Source: Pseudomonadota bacterium
GTDB taxonomy: Bacteria > Pseudomonadota > Gammaproteobacteria > Burkholderiales > Burkholderiaceae_C
Length of the DNA: 55,206 bases
NCBI GenBank assembly: GCA_018241265.1
Contig: JAFEEF010000028.1
Span: 1 to 55,206, forward strand
Direction: 5' to 3'
The notes under the pieces: model-generated
What the model was told of the DNA's origin: nothing
The model's database searches: none
Seen by the model: only the letters and a program-made list of their open reading frames with translations
Position numbers and translations under genes: made by a program
Shown here: positions 12,257 to 21,349 of the stretch, one piece after another
How positions within the stretch are numbered: position 1 is the first letter of the stretch
How the letters are laid out: every line of letters begins with the position of its first letter

Positions 12257-13138
12257 TCAGTACTGAACTTTTTTCTCGACGTAGCGGAACTGCACGACCG
12301 TCAGCGCGATGACGACGAACATCAGGATCACCGACTGCGCGGCCGAGCCGCCGAAGTCCTGGCCCTTGAAGCCGTCCATGTAGACCTTGTAGACGAGGAT
12401 GACGGTGTCGGTGCCCGGTCCGCCGTGGGTCGTCACGTCGATGATCGCGAAGGTGTCGAAGAACGCGTAGACGACGTTGACGACGAGCAGGAAGAAGGTC
12501 GTCGGCGACAGCAGCGGGAAGACGATGTCGCGGAAGCGCCTGAGCGGCCCGGCGCCGTCGATCGCGGCGGCTTCGATCAGCGACTTCGGGATCGACTGCA
12601 GGCCGGCGAGAAAGAACAGGAAGTTGTAGCTGACCTGCTTCCAGACCGCCGCGATGACGATCAGCGCCATCGCCTGGCCGCTGTTGGCGGCATGGTTCCA
12701 GTTGATGCCGAAGTGGCCGAGCGCCACCGTGATGAGGCCGAGCGACGGGCTGAACAGAAACATCCACAGCACGCCGGCGACGATCGCCGAGACGGCGTAC
12801 GGCCAGATCAGCAGGGTCCGGTAGATGCGCGAGCCGCGGACCACCCGGTCGGCGAATGCGGCCAGCACGAGCGCGATCGCCAGGCCGGCGAAGGCGACGA
12901 GGAGCGAGAACTCCGCGGTCGTGCGGAACGACTCGAGGTAGAGCCGGTCCTGGAACAGCGCCTTGAAGTTGTCGAACCAGACGAACTCGGTCTGCGTGCC
13001 GAACGCGTCCTGCACCAGCATCGACTGCCACATCGCCTGGGCTGCCGGCCAGAAGAAGAACACGATCGTGACGACGATCTGCGGCAGCACCAGGGCATAC
13101 GGCAGCCAGGGCGAGACGAAGCGGGCGCGTTTCTCCAT
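12257..13138 (-). CDS. ugpA: Glycerol-3-phosphate ABC permease UgpA
   Basis: The second membrane subunit of the Ugp importer, 293 residues with about six membrane helices (first at ~12-32). The EAA coupling motif is [20 protein letters not shown] (~200-219). It starts at ATG 13138, 42 bases downstream of the ugpB stop. That gap holds a near-perfect 11-bp inverted repeat, so ugpA and the genes after it may be expressed less than ugpB. Confidence 0.95.
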   Translation of the reverse strand: MEKRARFVSPWLPYALVLPQIVVTIVFFFWPAAQAMWQSMLVQDAFGTQTEFVWFDNFKALFQDRLYLESFRTTAEFSLLVAFAGLAIALVLAAFADRVVRGSRIYRTLLIWPYAVSAIVAGVLWMFLFSPSLGLITVALGHFGINWNHAANSGQAMALIVIAAVWKQVSYNFLFFLAGLQSIPKSLIEAAAIDGAGPLRRFRDIVFPLLSPTTFFLLVVNVVYAFFDTFAIIDVTTHGGPGTDTVILVYKVYMDGFKGQDFGGSAAQSVILMFVVIALTVVQFRYVEKKVQY

Positions 13139-13144
13139 GTCTTG

Positions 13145-13170
13145 CTCCCTCTCCCCAGAGGGAGAGGGAG
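13145..13170. repeat. REP-like hairpin between ugpB and ugpA
   Basis: A perfect 11-bp inverted repeat, CTCCCTCTCCC (13145-13155), loop CAGA, GGGAGAGGGAG (13160-13170). It fills most of the 42-bp ugpB-ugpA spacer. The purine/pyrimidine-rich sequence resembles small dispersed palindromes common in Burkholderiales and pseudomonads. In binding-protein operons such as malEFG, intergenic hairpins protect the upstream mRNA so that the binding protein is made in excess; the same role is inferred here. Confidence 0.75.
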
Positions 13171-13180
13171 TGGACTCACG

Positions 13181-14494
13181 TCAGGACTTGTTGGCTTTCT
13201 CGAACTTCTCGAGCAGTTCGTTCCCGCGCTTCACCGCGTCGTCCAGGCCTTCCTTCGGGGTCTTCTTGCCGTTCCAGACGTTTTCGAGCTCCTGGTCGGC
13301 GATGTCCCTGATCTGCAGCATGTTGCCGAGCCGCACGCCGCGCGACTTCAACGTCGTCTTGACGATCATCTGCTTGACCGCGACGTCGGTGCCGGGGTTC
13401 TTCTCGTAGAAGCCCGACTTCTTCGTCAGCTCGTAGGCCGCGGTCGTGACCGGCAGGTAGCCGGTCTCCTGGTGCCACTTGGCCTGCAGCTCGGGCTGCG
13501 ACAGGAAGCTCAGGAACTTGGCGACGCCCTTGTACTCGGCCTTGCTCTTGCCGCTCATCACCCACAGGCTCGCGCCGCCGATGATGGTGTTCTGCGGCGC
13601 GCCGGGCACGTCGCTGTAGTAGGGCAGCGGCGCGACGCTCCACTGGAACTTGGCGTTCTTCTTGATGTTGCCGTAGGCTGCCGACGACGCGGTGAGCATC
13701 GCGCACTCGCCGCTGAAGAAGCGCGCATTGCCCTCGTCCTTGCGGCCCGAGTAGACGTAGTAGCCCTGCTTGGCCCAGTTGGCCATGTTCTCGATGTGCT
13801 TCAACTGCACCGGGCCGTTGAAGTCGAGCCGCGCGTCGAGGCCGCCGAAGCCGTTGTTCCTGGTCGCGAATTCGACGTTGTGCAGGGTCGAGAAGCTCTC
13901 GAGGTGCACCCAGGCCTGCCAGGCGGTGGTGTACGGGCAGGTGCTGCCCGACGCCTTCAGCTTGGCCATCGCGCCGACCATGTCCTGCCAGGTCGCCGGC
14001 GGCTTGGCCGGATCGAGGCCGGCCTTGGTGAAGGCGTCCTTGTTGTAGAACATCACCGTCGTCGAGCTGTTGAACGGGAACGACGCGAGCGGCCCCTTGT
14101 CGGTGGCGTAGTAGCCGGCGACCGCAGGGACGAAGGAGCCGCGGTCGAACTTCTCGCCTTCCTCCTTCATCAGCTCCTCGACCGGCTTGATGACGCCCTT
14201 GGCGTTCATCATCGTCGCGGTGCCGACCTCGAACACCTGGATGATGTCGGGCGCATTGCCGCCGCGGTAGGCGGCGATGGCGGCGGCCATCGACTCGGCA
14301 TAGTTGCCCTTGTAGACCGGCACCACCTTGTAGTCGCTCTGGCTGGCGTTGAAGTCGCGCGCGATGTCGTTCACGCGGTCGCCGAGCGCCTGCTCCATCG
14401 AATGCCACCAGGTGATCTCGGTGACGGCGTGGGCGGGCAGGGCGGTGAGGGCGGCGAAGGAGGCGATGGCCAGGCTCGCGAGTTTGAACTTCAT
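13181..14494 (-). CDS. ugpB: Glycerol-3-phosphate-binding periplasmic protein UgpB
   Basis: The periplasmic solute-binding protein of the Ugp importer, 437 residues. It has a Sec signal peptide (MKFKLASLAIASFAALTALPAHA, cut after ~23, quoted as MKFKLASL...LPAHA) and the mature start VTEITWWHSMEQALGDRV, which is very like E. coli UgpB. Further family features are APDIIQVFEVGTATMM and GYLPVTTAAYELTKKSGFY. It is the first gene of the operon. The spacer upstream contains a likely Pho half-site, which fits phosphate-starvation control of ugp in other proteobacteria. Confidence 0.96.
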   Translation of the reverse strand: MKFKLASLAIASFAALTALPAHAVTEITWWHSMEQALGDRVNDIARDFNASQSDYKVVPVYKGNYAESMAAAIAAYRGGNAPDIIQVFEVGTATMMNAKGVIKPVEELMKEEGEKFDRGSFVPAVAGYYATDKGPLASFPFNSSTTVMFYNKDAFTKAGLDPAKPPATWQDMVGAMAKLKASGSTCPYTTAWQAWVHLESFSTLHNVEFATRNNGFGGLDARLDFNGPVQLKHIENMANWAKQGYYVYSGRKDEGNARFFSGECAMLTASSAAYGNIKKNAKFQWSVAPLPYYSDVPGAPQNTIIGGASLWVMSGKSKAEYKGVAKFLSFLSQPELQAKWHQETGYLPVTTAAYELTKKSGFYEKNPGTDVAVKQMIVKTTLKSRGVRLGNMLQIRDIADQELENVWNGKKTPKEGLDDAVKRGNELLEKFEKANKS

Positions 14495-14554
14495 GACGGT
14501 TCCGTGAATGATGTGACGCAGCGCGGAGAGGCCCGCGCAAAGCCGCGGGAGTCT

Positions 14555-14572
14555 GCGTCGAATTTGTGACAG
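14555..14572 (-). promoter_or_regulatory. Candidate Pho box upstream of ugpB
   Basis: Read on the minus strand, CTGTCAC at 14572-14566 matches a PhoB half-site exactly. It is followed by the 4-base A/T spacer AAAT and then a poor second half (TCGACGC, 3 of 7). It lies about 60-80 bases before the ugpB ATG. Because ugp operons are classical Pho-regulon members, the position supports the call, but only one half-site is good. Confidence 0.4.
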
Positions 14573-14717
14573 GCGCGTTTATCGCTGCGACCGTCGCTCG
14601 CAGCAAGTGGGGGAACCCGCAGCCGCCGCCCGGTATCCCCGCCGGCGCGGCCCGTTGCTGCGCTGCGGTAGGATGCGTTTCCAAGTGCTCACGCGGTGCC
14701 GCATGCACCGCCCCGTC

Positions 14718-17700
14718 ATGAACGCACCGCTCCCGCTGACGCGCGTCCAGACCGGCGCTGCCGGCCTCGACGCTGCAACGCGCCTGCGCGAGATTCCCTA
14801 CAACTACACGTCGTTCTCCGATCGCGAGATCGCCATCCGTCTGCTGGGCGCCCGGGCATGGGAGGTGCTGTCGCGGTTGCGCGCCGAACGGCAGACCGGG
14901 CGCTCGGCGCGCATGCTGTACGAGGTGCTGGGCGACATCTGGGTCGTGCAGCGCAATCCCTATCTGCAGGACGACCTGCAGGGCAACCCGAAGCGGCGCG
15001 GGTTGCTGATCGAGGCCATGCATCACCGCCTCGGCGAGATCGAGAAGCGGCGCAAGCCCGAAGCCGATGCCGAGCGCGACGCGATCGTCGGCGAGCTGCT
15101 GGCCGCGGCCAGCGCCGCGGTCGAGGCCTTCGCCGCGCGGTTCGACGAGGTCGCCGACCTGCGCCGCCGCACGACGCGCGTGCTCGGCCGCGTCACGGCC
15201 AAGGACAACATCAAGTTCGATGGCCTGTCGCGCGTCTCGCACGTGACCGATGCGACCGACTGGCGCGTCGAATACCCGTTCGTCGTGCTGACGCCCGACA
15301 GCGAGGCCGAGATGGCCGCGCTGGTGCAGGGCTGCATCGAGCTCGGCCTCACGATCATCCCGCGCGGCGGCGGCACCGGCTATACCGGCGGCGCGGTGCC
15401 GCTCACCTGGGCGAGCGCGGTCATCAATACCGAGAAGCTCGAGGCGATGACCGAGGTCGAGATGCGCGTGCTGCCCGGCCTGACGCGCGAGGTCGCGACG
15501 ATCTGGACCGAGGCGGGCGTCGTCACGCAGCGCGTCGCCGACGCCGCCGAGCGCGCCGGCCATGTCTTCGCGGTCGACCCGACGTCGGCCGAGGCGTCCT
15601 GCATCGGCGGCAACATCGCGATGAACGCCGGCGGCAAGAAGGCGGTGCTGTGGGGCACCGCGCTCGACAACCTGGCGTCGTGGCGCATGGTGACGCCGGA
15701 CGCGAAGTGGCTGGAGGTCGTGCGGCTCGATCACAACCTCGGCAAGATCCACGACGCCCCGACCGCGACCTTCGAGCTGCGCTACTTCGATGCGTCGGGC
15801 AAGACGCTGGAGCGCACCGAGACCCTGGCGATCCCCGGCCGCACGTTCCGCAAGGAAGGTCTCGGCAAGGACGTCACCGACAAGTTCCTCGCCGGCCTGC
15901 CCGGCATCCAGAAGGAAGGCTGCGACGGCCTGATCACGAGCGCGCGCTGGATCGTCCACAGGATGCCGGCCCACACGCGCACCGTCTGCCTCGAGTTCTT
16001 CGGCAACGCGAAGGACGCGGTGCCCTCCATCGTCGACATCAAGGACTACATGTTCGGCCTCGCGAAGGCCGGCGGCATCCAGATGGACGACGGCCGGCGC
16101 GCGCCGGTGGTGCTGGCCGGCCTCGAGCACCTCGACGACCGCTACCTGAAGGCGGTCGGCTACGCGACCAAGAGCAAGCGCGAGGGCCTGCCGAAGATGG
16201 TGCTGGTCGGCGACATCGCCGGCGACGACGCCGACGCCGTCGCCCGCGCGACCAGCGAGGTCGTGCGCCTCGCCAACGGCCGCGCCGGCGAAGGCTTCGT
16301 CGCCGTCAGCGCCGAGGCGCGCAAGAAGTTCTGGCTCGACCGCAAGCGCACCGCGGCGATCAGCCGCCACACCAACGCCTTCAAGATCAACGAGGACGTC
16401 GTGATCCCGCTCGACCGCATGGGCGAGTACACGAACGGCATCGAGCGCATCAACATCGAGCTCAGCCTGCGCAACAAGCTCGCGCTCGTCGATGCGCTGA
16501 AGACGTTCTTCGAAGCCGGCGAGCTGCCGCTCGGCAAGAGCGACGACGCCGGCGAGATCGCCTCGGCCGAACTGCTCGAGGACCGCGTGCAGCAGGCGCT
16601 CGGGCTGCTGCACGAGGTGCGCGAGCTGTGGGAGCGCTGGCTGGCGGAACTCGACGTGGTGCGGACCGTCGGGCGCACGTTCTTCGAGGACTTGCAGGAC
16701 AAGACGCTGCGCGCGTCATGGAAGACGCAGATCCGCGCGCCGCTGGCCTACATCTTCGCCGGCTCGGCGCTCGCGCCGGTCCTCGCGGCCTGCCAGAAGA
16801 TCCACGGCGAGGTGCTGCGCGGGCGCGTCTGGGTGGCGCTGCACATGCATGCCGGCGACGGCAACGTGCACACCAACATCCCCGTCAACTCCGACAACTA
16901 CGAGATGCTGCAGACCGCGCACGAGGCGGTGGTGCGCATCATGAAGCTGGCGCGCTCGCTCGACGGCGTGATCTCGGGGGAGCACGGCATCGGCATCACC
17001 AAGCTCGAATTCCTGAGCGACGACGAGCTGGCGGACTTCGCCGACTACAAGCGGCGGGTCGATCCGGACGGCCGCTTCAACAAGGGCAAGCTGCTCAGAG
17101 GCGGCGCGCTGCACGGCGACCTGACCGACGCCTACACGCCGAGCTTCAACCTGATGGGCCACGAGTCGCTCATCATGCAGCAGAGCGACATCGGCGACAT
17201 CTCCGACTCGATCAAGGACTGCCTGCGCTGCGGCAAGTGCAAGCCGGTCTGCGCGACCCACGTGCCGCGCGCCAACCTGCTCTACAGCCCGCGCAACAAG
17301 ATCCTCGCGACGTCGCTGCTGATCGAGGCGTTTCTCTACGAGGAGCAGACGCGCCGCGGCGTCAGCATCCGCCATTGGGCCGAGTTCGAGGACGTCGGCG
17401 ACCACTGCACGGTCTGCCACAAGTGCCTGTCGCCGTGCCCGGTGAACATCGACTTCGGCGACGTGTCGATGAACATGCGGAACGTGCTCGCCAAGATGGG
17501 CAAGAAGAGCTTCCGGCCCGGCAACAAGATGGCGATGATGTTCCTCAACGCCACCAACCCCGAGACCATCAAGCTGGCGCGCGCCGCGATGGTCGACGTC
17601 GGCTTCAAGGTCCAGCGTGCCGCCAACGACCTGTTGCGCGGCCTGGCGAACCGGCAGACCGCCGCGCCGCCGGCGAGCGTGGGCACGGCGCCGATCAAGG

Positions 17701-18650
17701 AGCAGTTGATCCACTTCGTCAACAAGAAGATGCCGGGCAACCTGCCGAAGAAGACGGCACGCGCGCTGCTCGACATCGAGGACAAGAACTACGTTCCGAT
17801 CATCCGCGACCCAAAGGCGACGACGTCCGACACCGAGGCGGTCTTCTACTTCCCCGGCTGCGGTTCGGAGCGGCTGTTCTCGCAGGTCGGCCTCGCGACG
17901 CAGGCGATGCTCTGGCATGCCGGCGTGCAGACGGTGCTGCCGCCCGGCTACCTCTGCTGCGGCTATCCGCAGCGAGGCAGCGGCCAGTTCGACAAGGCCG
18001 ACAAGATCATCACCGACAACCGCGTGCTGTTCCACCGCGTCGCCAACACGCTGAACTACCTCGACATCAAGACCGTGGTGGTGAGCTGCGGCACGTGCTA
18101 CGACCAGCTGCAGGGCTACAAGTTCGAGGACATCTTCCCCGGCTGCCGCATCATCGACATCCACGAATACCTGCTCGAGAAGGGCATCACGTTGCCGCAG
18201 GCCGAAGGCGCAGGCTACCTCTACCACGACCCGTGCCACAGCCCGATGAAACTGCGCGAGCCGATGAAGACGGTGAAGGCGCTGGTCGGCGACAACGTCG
18301 TGAAGACCGAGCGCTGCTGCGGCGAGAGCGGCACGCTCGGCGTGACGCGGCCCGACATCGCGACGCAGGTGCGCTTCCGCAAGGAAGAGGAGCTGCGCAA
18401 GAACGAAGCGGCGCTGCGTGGCCTGCTCGCGACCCAGAATGGGGCGAGCGAGCGCGGCAACCTCAAGGTGCTGACCTCGTGCCCGAGCTGCCTGCAGGGT
18501 CTGTCGCGCTACGGCGGCGATCTCGCCAACGGCCTGCTCGAGGCCGACTACATCGTCGTCGAGATGGCCGAGCGCATCCTCGGGCCGGACTGGATGCCCG
18601 ACTACGTCGAGCGCGCCAACGCCGGCGGCATCGAGCGCGTGCTGGTATGA
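14718..18650 (+). CDS. FAD-linked oxidase fused to Fe-S and CCG domains (DUF3683 family)
   Basis: A 1310-residue oxidoreductase. An N-terminal DUF3683-type domain (~1-170; [13 protein letters not shown]) precedes an FAD_binding_4 domain ([34 protein letters not shown], ~185-400) and a C-terminal FAD-oxidase domain ending in the conserved [17 protein letters not shown] and [10 protein letters not shown]. Two 4Fe-4S clusters follow at ~835 ([11 protein letters not shown]) and ~897 ([12 protein letters not shown]), then two CCG-type cysteine domains ([28 protein letters not shown]). This is a GlcD/GlcF-type or D-lactate dehydrogenase-type architecture in one chain, so a 2-hydroxyacid donor passing electrons to quinone is likely; the substrate is not provable. 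ATG 14718 (MNAPLPLTR) is chosen over upstream in-frame starts at 14607 and 14703. Its stop overlaps the HIT gene (ATGA). Confidence 0.88.
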   Translation: MNAPLPLTRVQTGAAGLDAATRLREIPYNYTSFSDREIAIRLLGARAWEVLSRLRAERQTGRSARMLYEVLGDIWVVQRNPYLQDDLQGNPKRRGLLIEAMHHRLGEIEKRRKPEADAERDAIVGELLAAASAAVEAFAARFDEVADLRRRTTRVLGRVTAKDNIKFDGLSRVSHVTDATDWRVEYPFVVLTPDSEAEMAALVQGCIELGLTIIPRGGGTGYTGGAVPLTWASAVINTEKLEAMTEVEMRVLPGLTREVATIWTEAGVVTQRVADAAERAGHVFAVDPTSAEASCIGGNIAMNAGGKKAVLWGTALDNLASWRMVTPDAKWLEVVRLDHNLGKIHDAPTATFELRYFDASGKTLERTETLAIPGRTFRKEGLGKDVTDKFLAGLPGIQKEGCDGLITSARWIVHRMPAHTRTVCLEFFGNAKDAVPSIVDIKDYMFGLAKAGGIQMDDGRRAPVVLAGLEHLDDRYLKAVGYATKSKREGLPKMVLVGDIAGDDADAVARATSEVVRLANGRAGEGFVAVSAEARKKFWLDRKRTAAISRHTNAFKINEDVVIPLDRMGEYTNGIERINIELSLRNKLALVDALKTFFEAGELPLGKSDDAGEIASAELLEDRVQQALGLLHEVRELWERWLAELDVVRTVGRTFFEDLQDKTLRASWKTQIRAPLAYIFAGSALAPVLAACQKIHGEVLRGRVWVALHMHAGDGNVHTNIPVNSDNYEMLQTAHEAVVRIMKLARSLDGVISGEHGIGITKLEFLSDDELADFADYKRRVDPDGRFNKGKLLRGGALHGDLTDAYTPSFNLMGHESLIMQQSDIGDISDSIKDCLRCGKCKPVCATHVPRANLLYSPRNKILATSLLIEAFLYEEQTRRGVSIRHWAEFEDVGDHCTVCHKCLSPCPVNIDFGDVSMNMRNVLAKMGKKSFRPGNKMAMMFLNATNPETIKLARAAMVDVGFKVQRAANDLLRGLANRQTAAPPASVGTAPIKEQLIHFVNKKMPGNLPKKTARALLDIEDKNYVPIIRDPKATTSDTEAVFYFPGCGSERLFSQVGLATQAMLWHAGVQTVLPPGYLCCGYPQRGSGQFDKADKIITDNRVLFHRVANTLNYLDIKTVVVSCGTCYDQLQGYKFEDIFPGCRIIDIHEYLLEKGITLPQAEGAGYLYHDPCHSPMKLREPMKTVKALVGDNVVKTERCCGESGTLGVTRPDIATQVRFRKEEELRKNEAALRGLLATQNGASERGNLKVLTSCPSCLQGLSRYGGDLANGLLEADYIVVEMAERILGPDWMPDYVERANAGGIERVLV

Positions 18651-19105
18651 CGACGAACGTGCAAAGCTGCCCGCTGTGCGCCGAGCCGGGCGGCATCGTC
18701 GTCTGGCAGAACGCCGACTGGCGCGCGGTGCGCGTCGCCGACACCGACTTCCCGGCGTTCTATCGGCTGATCGCGGCTGCGCACGTGGAAGAGTTCACCG
18801 ACCTCGCGCCGCCGGCGCGGGCGCGCTGCATCGCGCTCGTCAGCGCGATCGAGAAGGTGCTGCGCGACGAGCTGGAGCCGATCAAGATCAACCTCGCGTC
18901 GCTCGGCAATATGGTGGCGCACCTGCACTGGCACGTGATCGCGCGGTTCGACTGGGACAGCCACTTCCCGAACCCGATCTGGGGCGAGCGGCTCCGCGAG
19001 GTCGCGCCCGCCGCCGCGGCGCGGTTGCCGATCGCGCTGCCGGCGCTCGATCACCTCGTGGCGACCGCGCTGGCGGCCAGCGCCGGGCCGCCGGTGCGCG
19101 GCTGA
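18647..19105 (+). CDS. HIT family protein
   Basis: A 152-residue histidine-triad protein. The nucleotide-binding triad is HLHWHVIAR (~86-94), and a CPLC motif at ~8-11 could bind zinc as in some HIT branches. HIT proteins hydrolyse or transfer nucleoside phosphates; the target here is unknown. ATG at 18647 overlaps the preceding stop by 4 bases, so it is coupled to the FAD/Fe-S oxidoreductase. The C-terminal region ([13 protein letters not shown]) matches the betaproteobacterial HIT group found before DUF971-ubiE. Confidence 0.92.
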   Translation: MTTNVQSCPLCAEPGGIVVWQNADWRAVRVADTDFPAFYRLIAAAHVEEFTDLAPPARARCIALVSAIEKVLRDELEPIKINLASLGNMVAHLHWHVIARFDWDSHFPNPIWGERLREVAPAAAARLPIALPALDHLVATALAASAGPPVRG

Positions 19106-19154
19106 CCGCGCCGGCGTTTCGACGCGGCGAAACCACGCCGCCCAAATCCCCCAG

Positions 19155-19184
19155 TTCTGTTGGGGAAGGGCCCTTCGCTACACT
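19155..19184 (+). promoter_or_regulatory. Candidate promoter for DUF971-ubiE
   Basis: TTCTGT (19155-19160), an 18-base spacer and TACACT (19179-19184) lie in the 116-bp gap before the DUF971 gene. The boxes match the sigma70 consensus only partly; the transcript would start near 19191, about 30 bases before ATG 19222. Confidence 0.35.
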
Positions 19185-19221
19185 GGCCTCGCCCTCTTCG
19201 CGAGACCTCCACCGCATTCCC

Positions 19222-19641
19222 ATGGCCGGCCTGACACCGAAGACGCCGCTACCCACGGCGATCACCTTGCACCAGCGCTCGCGCGTGCTGGAGGTCGGCT
19301 TTGCGGATGGCGCCACATTCCGCATCCCGTTCGAATTGATGCGGGTTTATTCGCCGTCCGCCGAGGTGCAAGGCCATGGGCCGGGGCAGGAGGTGCTGCA
19401 GACCGGCAAGCGCGACGTCGGCATCGTCAGCCTGGAGGCGGTCGGCAACTATGCGGTGCAGCCGACCTTCAGCGACGGCCACGACACCGGCCTCTATTCA
19501 TGGGACTACCTGTACGACCTCGGTGCGCGCCAGGACGAGCTCTGGCGCCAGTACGACGCGCGTCTCAAGCAGGCCGGCATCCATCGCGACTCGCCGATGA
19601 GCGCGCCGGCCGGTTCGGGCTGCGCGAGCCATCGCCACTGA
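19222..19641 (+). CDS. DUF971 domain protein
   Basis: A 139-residue protein with the DUF971/GBBH-like N-terminal fold: ITLHQRSRVLEVGFADG (~14-30), FRIPFELMRVYSPSAEVQGHG, DVGIVSLEAVGNYAVQPTF, and SDGHDTGLYSWDYLY. Members are small and often sit beside ubiE in betaproteobacteria; the fold is also the N-terminal domain of gamma-butyrobetaine hydroxylase. Its molecular role is not established. A CxSH-type C-terminus (GCASHRH) ends in histidines and could bind metal. It precedes ubiE by 38 bases. Confidence 0.88.
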   Translation: MAGLTPKTPLPTAITLHQRSRVLEVGFADGATFRIPFELMRVYSPSAEVQGHGPGQEVLQTGKRDVGIVSLEAVGNYAVQPTFSDGHDTGLYSWDYLYDLGARQDELWRQYDARLKQAGIHRDSPMSAPAGSGCASHRH

Positions 19642-19655
19642 CCGGGCAGCCCTCC

Positions 19656-19688
19656 GCATGAGCTTCGCATGAGCTTCGCATGAGCGAT
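19656..19688 (+). repeat. Tandem 11-bp repeat with two mini-ORFs before ubiE
   Basis: GCATGAGCTTC is repeated at 19656-19666 and 19667-19677, and a third partial copy (GCATGAGC) contains the ubiE start. Each full copy encodes ATG-AGC-TTC-GCA-TGA (MSFA-stop), and each stop overlaps the next ATG as ATGA. The result is three start codons 11 bases apart in successive frames, the last being ubiE. Slipped-strand duplication of the start region is the simplest origin. Confidence 0.85.
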
Positions 19689-20411
19689 ACCCACTTCGGC
19701 TTTCAGACCGTCGACGAATCGGAGAAGGCGTCGCGCGTGCGCGGCGTGTTCGATTCGGTGGCCACGAAGTACGACGTGATGAACGACCTGATGTCGCTCG
19801 GGCTGCATCGGGCGTGGAAGGCCTACACCGTCGCGGTGGCGAACCTGCGCGCGACCGACCGCGTGCTCGACATCGCCGGCGGCACCGGCGACCTCGCGCT
19901 CGCGTTCGCGAAGAAGGTCGGCCCGCAGGGCATGGTCGTGCACACCGACATCAACGAGGCGATGCTGCGCCAGGGCCGCGACCGGCTGATCGACGCCGGC
20001 GCGCTGCTGCCGACGACGCTCTGCGACGCCGAGGCGCTGCCCTTTGCGCCGCGCAGCTTCGACGTCGTCAGCGTCGCGTTCGGCCTGCGCAACATGACGC
20101 ACAAGGAACGTGCGCTGGCGGAGATGAACCGCGTGCTGAAGGACGGCGGGCGGCTGCTCGTGCTCGAGTTCTCGAAGGTCGCGCCGCCGCTCGCCAAGGC
20201 CTACGACTGGTACAGCTTCAACGTGTTGCCGCGGATCGGGCAATGGGTCGCCGGCGATCGGGACAGCTACCGCTATCTGGCCGAGTCGATCCGCATGCAT
20301 CCGGGCCAGGCCGAGCTGAAGGCGATGATGAAGACCGCCGGCTTCGGCCACGTCGACGTGCACAACCTCGCCGCCGGCGTCGTGGCGCTGCACGTCGGCA
20401 TCAAGTGCTGA
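19680..20411 (+). CDS. ubiE: Ubiquinone/menaquinone C-methyltransferase UbiE
   Basis: An S-adenosylmethionine-dependent methyltransferase of 243 residues that methylates the demethoxy-benzoquinol (and demethylmenaquinol) ring at carbon. The UbiE signature blocks are all present: [22 protein letters not shown] (~23-44, in pieces), motif [15 protein letters not shown] (~63-76), [21 protein letters not shown] and [22 protein letters not shown]. It starts at 19680 directly after two overlapping mini-ORFs. Together with ubiJ and ubiB, now about 31 kb downstream, it forms the ubiquinone set. Confidence 0.97.
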   Translation: MSDTHFGFQTVDESEKASRVRGVFDSVATKYDVMNDLMSLGLHRAWKAYTVAVANLRATDRVLDIAGGTGDLALAFAKKVGPQGMVVHTDINEAMLRQGRDRLIDAGALLPTTLCDAEALPFAPRSFDVVSVAFGLRNMTHKERALAEMNRVLKDGGRLLVLEFSKVAPPLAKAYDWYSFNVLPRIGQWVAGDRDSYRYLAESIRMHPGQAELKAMMKTAGFGHVDVHNLAAGVVALHVGIKC

Positions 20412-20433
20412 TGACAGCGCAGGGTCACGCACG

Positions 20434-21117
20434 ATGAAGCCGCCGCGTTCCCTGCTCGTGCTGCCGCGCCCCGCGCGGCGCATCGCGGCCGGCGTGCTGA
20501 TTGCCGGGGCCGCCGCGCAGGCGTCTGCGGCGACGCTCGGCAGCCTGGCGACGTCGATGGGCGTGTTCGCCGCGCTCGCGGCGTTGCGGGCATTGAAGGC
20601 CTGGCCGGCGGGCATGACCATGGCGTGGGGCACGACGTCGAGCGGCGCCGCGCTGGCGCTGTTCGGAGGCGCTGCTTATTACTGGAGGGCAAAGCGCCGC
20701 GCCGCGCCGCTGCCCGTCTGCGCCGTGGCGGTGCCGGCCACGCTGCCGGCAGGCTTCGATCGCCGCCAGGTGCTGGATGCCGCGCGCCGCCATTTCGTCC
20801 AGGTCCAGCAGGCCTGGGATGCCGGCGACGTCGGCGCGCTGCGCGCGCTGACCTTGCCGGACCTGCTCGACGAGCTGTGCGGGCAGTTGCCGCCGCAGGG
20901 CGTGGAGCCGGGCGGCACCGCGGTGCTCAGCCTGCATGCCGAACTGCTCGGCTTCGACGATCTCGGGCCGGCGTACCTGGCCAGCGTCGAGTTTTCCGGC
21001 ATGATGCGCGAGGCCAGCCATTCCGGACCGGTGCCCTTCCGGGAACTCTGGATGCTGGCCCAGGTCAAGGACGACCCGCCCGCGTGGCGTCTCGCGCGCC
21101 ACCAAGCCCTGCTCTGA
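20434..21117 (+). CDS. Tim44-like domain protein
   Basis: A 227-residue membrane-anchored protein. An N-terminal hydrophobic segment (IAAGVLIAGAAAQASAA, ~16-32) is followed by a second apolar stretch (~40-80). A Tim44-like/NTF2-type domain (~110-227) carries FVQVQQAWDAGDVGALRALT and the terminal AWRLARHQALL. Such proteins sit next to ubiE in Burkholderiales and elsewhere take part in membrane protein or respiratory-complex assembly; the exact role is unknown. In other genomes of the group ubiJ normally follows, but here the EPS locus begins. Confidence 0.85.
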   Translation: MKPPRSLLVLPRPARRIAAGVLIAGAAAQASAATLGSLATSMGVFAALAALRALKAWPAGMTMAWGTTSSGAALALFGGAAYYWRAKRRAAPLPVCAVAVPATLPAGFDRRQVLDAARRHFVQVQQAWDAGDVGALRALTLPDLLDELCGQLPPQGVEPGGTAVLSLHAELLGFDDLGPAYLASVEFSGMMREASHSGPVPFRELWMLAQVKDDPPAWRLARHQALL

Positions 21118-21349
21118 CGCCGGCTTCCGGTAGTCGCGGCGGCCGCGACAAGTTCACGGTTTGAAAGGACTTTCCTTCGCCCCGCCCCAGGCTTGGGGGT
21201 TGTAGACGCGTCACGCTTCGCCGGTACACTCTGGCAGTTTCGAGGTGGCGCGACGGCGCCGCCGGATATCCGATGACGGCCGGGCCCGGGTTGCCTCGGG
21301 CCGGTCCCACCCTCACCACCATCCGAGGTCCTACGGGAGCGATGCGCTG
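21118..21349 (+). promoter_or_regulatory. Leader and promoter region of the EPS (+) arm
   Basis: A 232-bp gap before epsD. A TACACT -10 candidate (21225-21230) with a weak TTGTAG -35 (21200-21205, 19-base spacer) would start transcription near 21237. That gives a leader of about 110 bases, rich in G+C with a short inverted repeat around 21287-21303. I searched for a sigma54 -24/-12 element, as used by some exosortase loci, and found none. Confidence 0.4.

Noticed and set aside
13176-16613. Very long minus-strand open frame across ugpB and the FAD oxidase gene
   Set aside because: It is a GC-rich shadow of two well-supported genes, with low-complexity Arg/Ala/Asp sequence and no domain.
21118-21349. 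Sigma54 promoter before epsD
   Set aside because: No GG-N10-GC pattern with the TGGCAC/TTGC context was found; a partial sigma70 match fits better.
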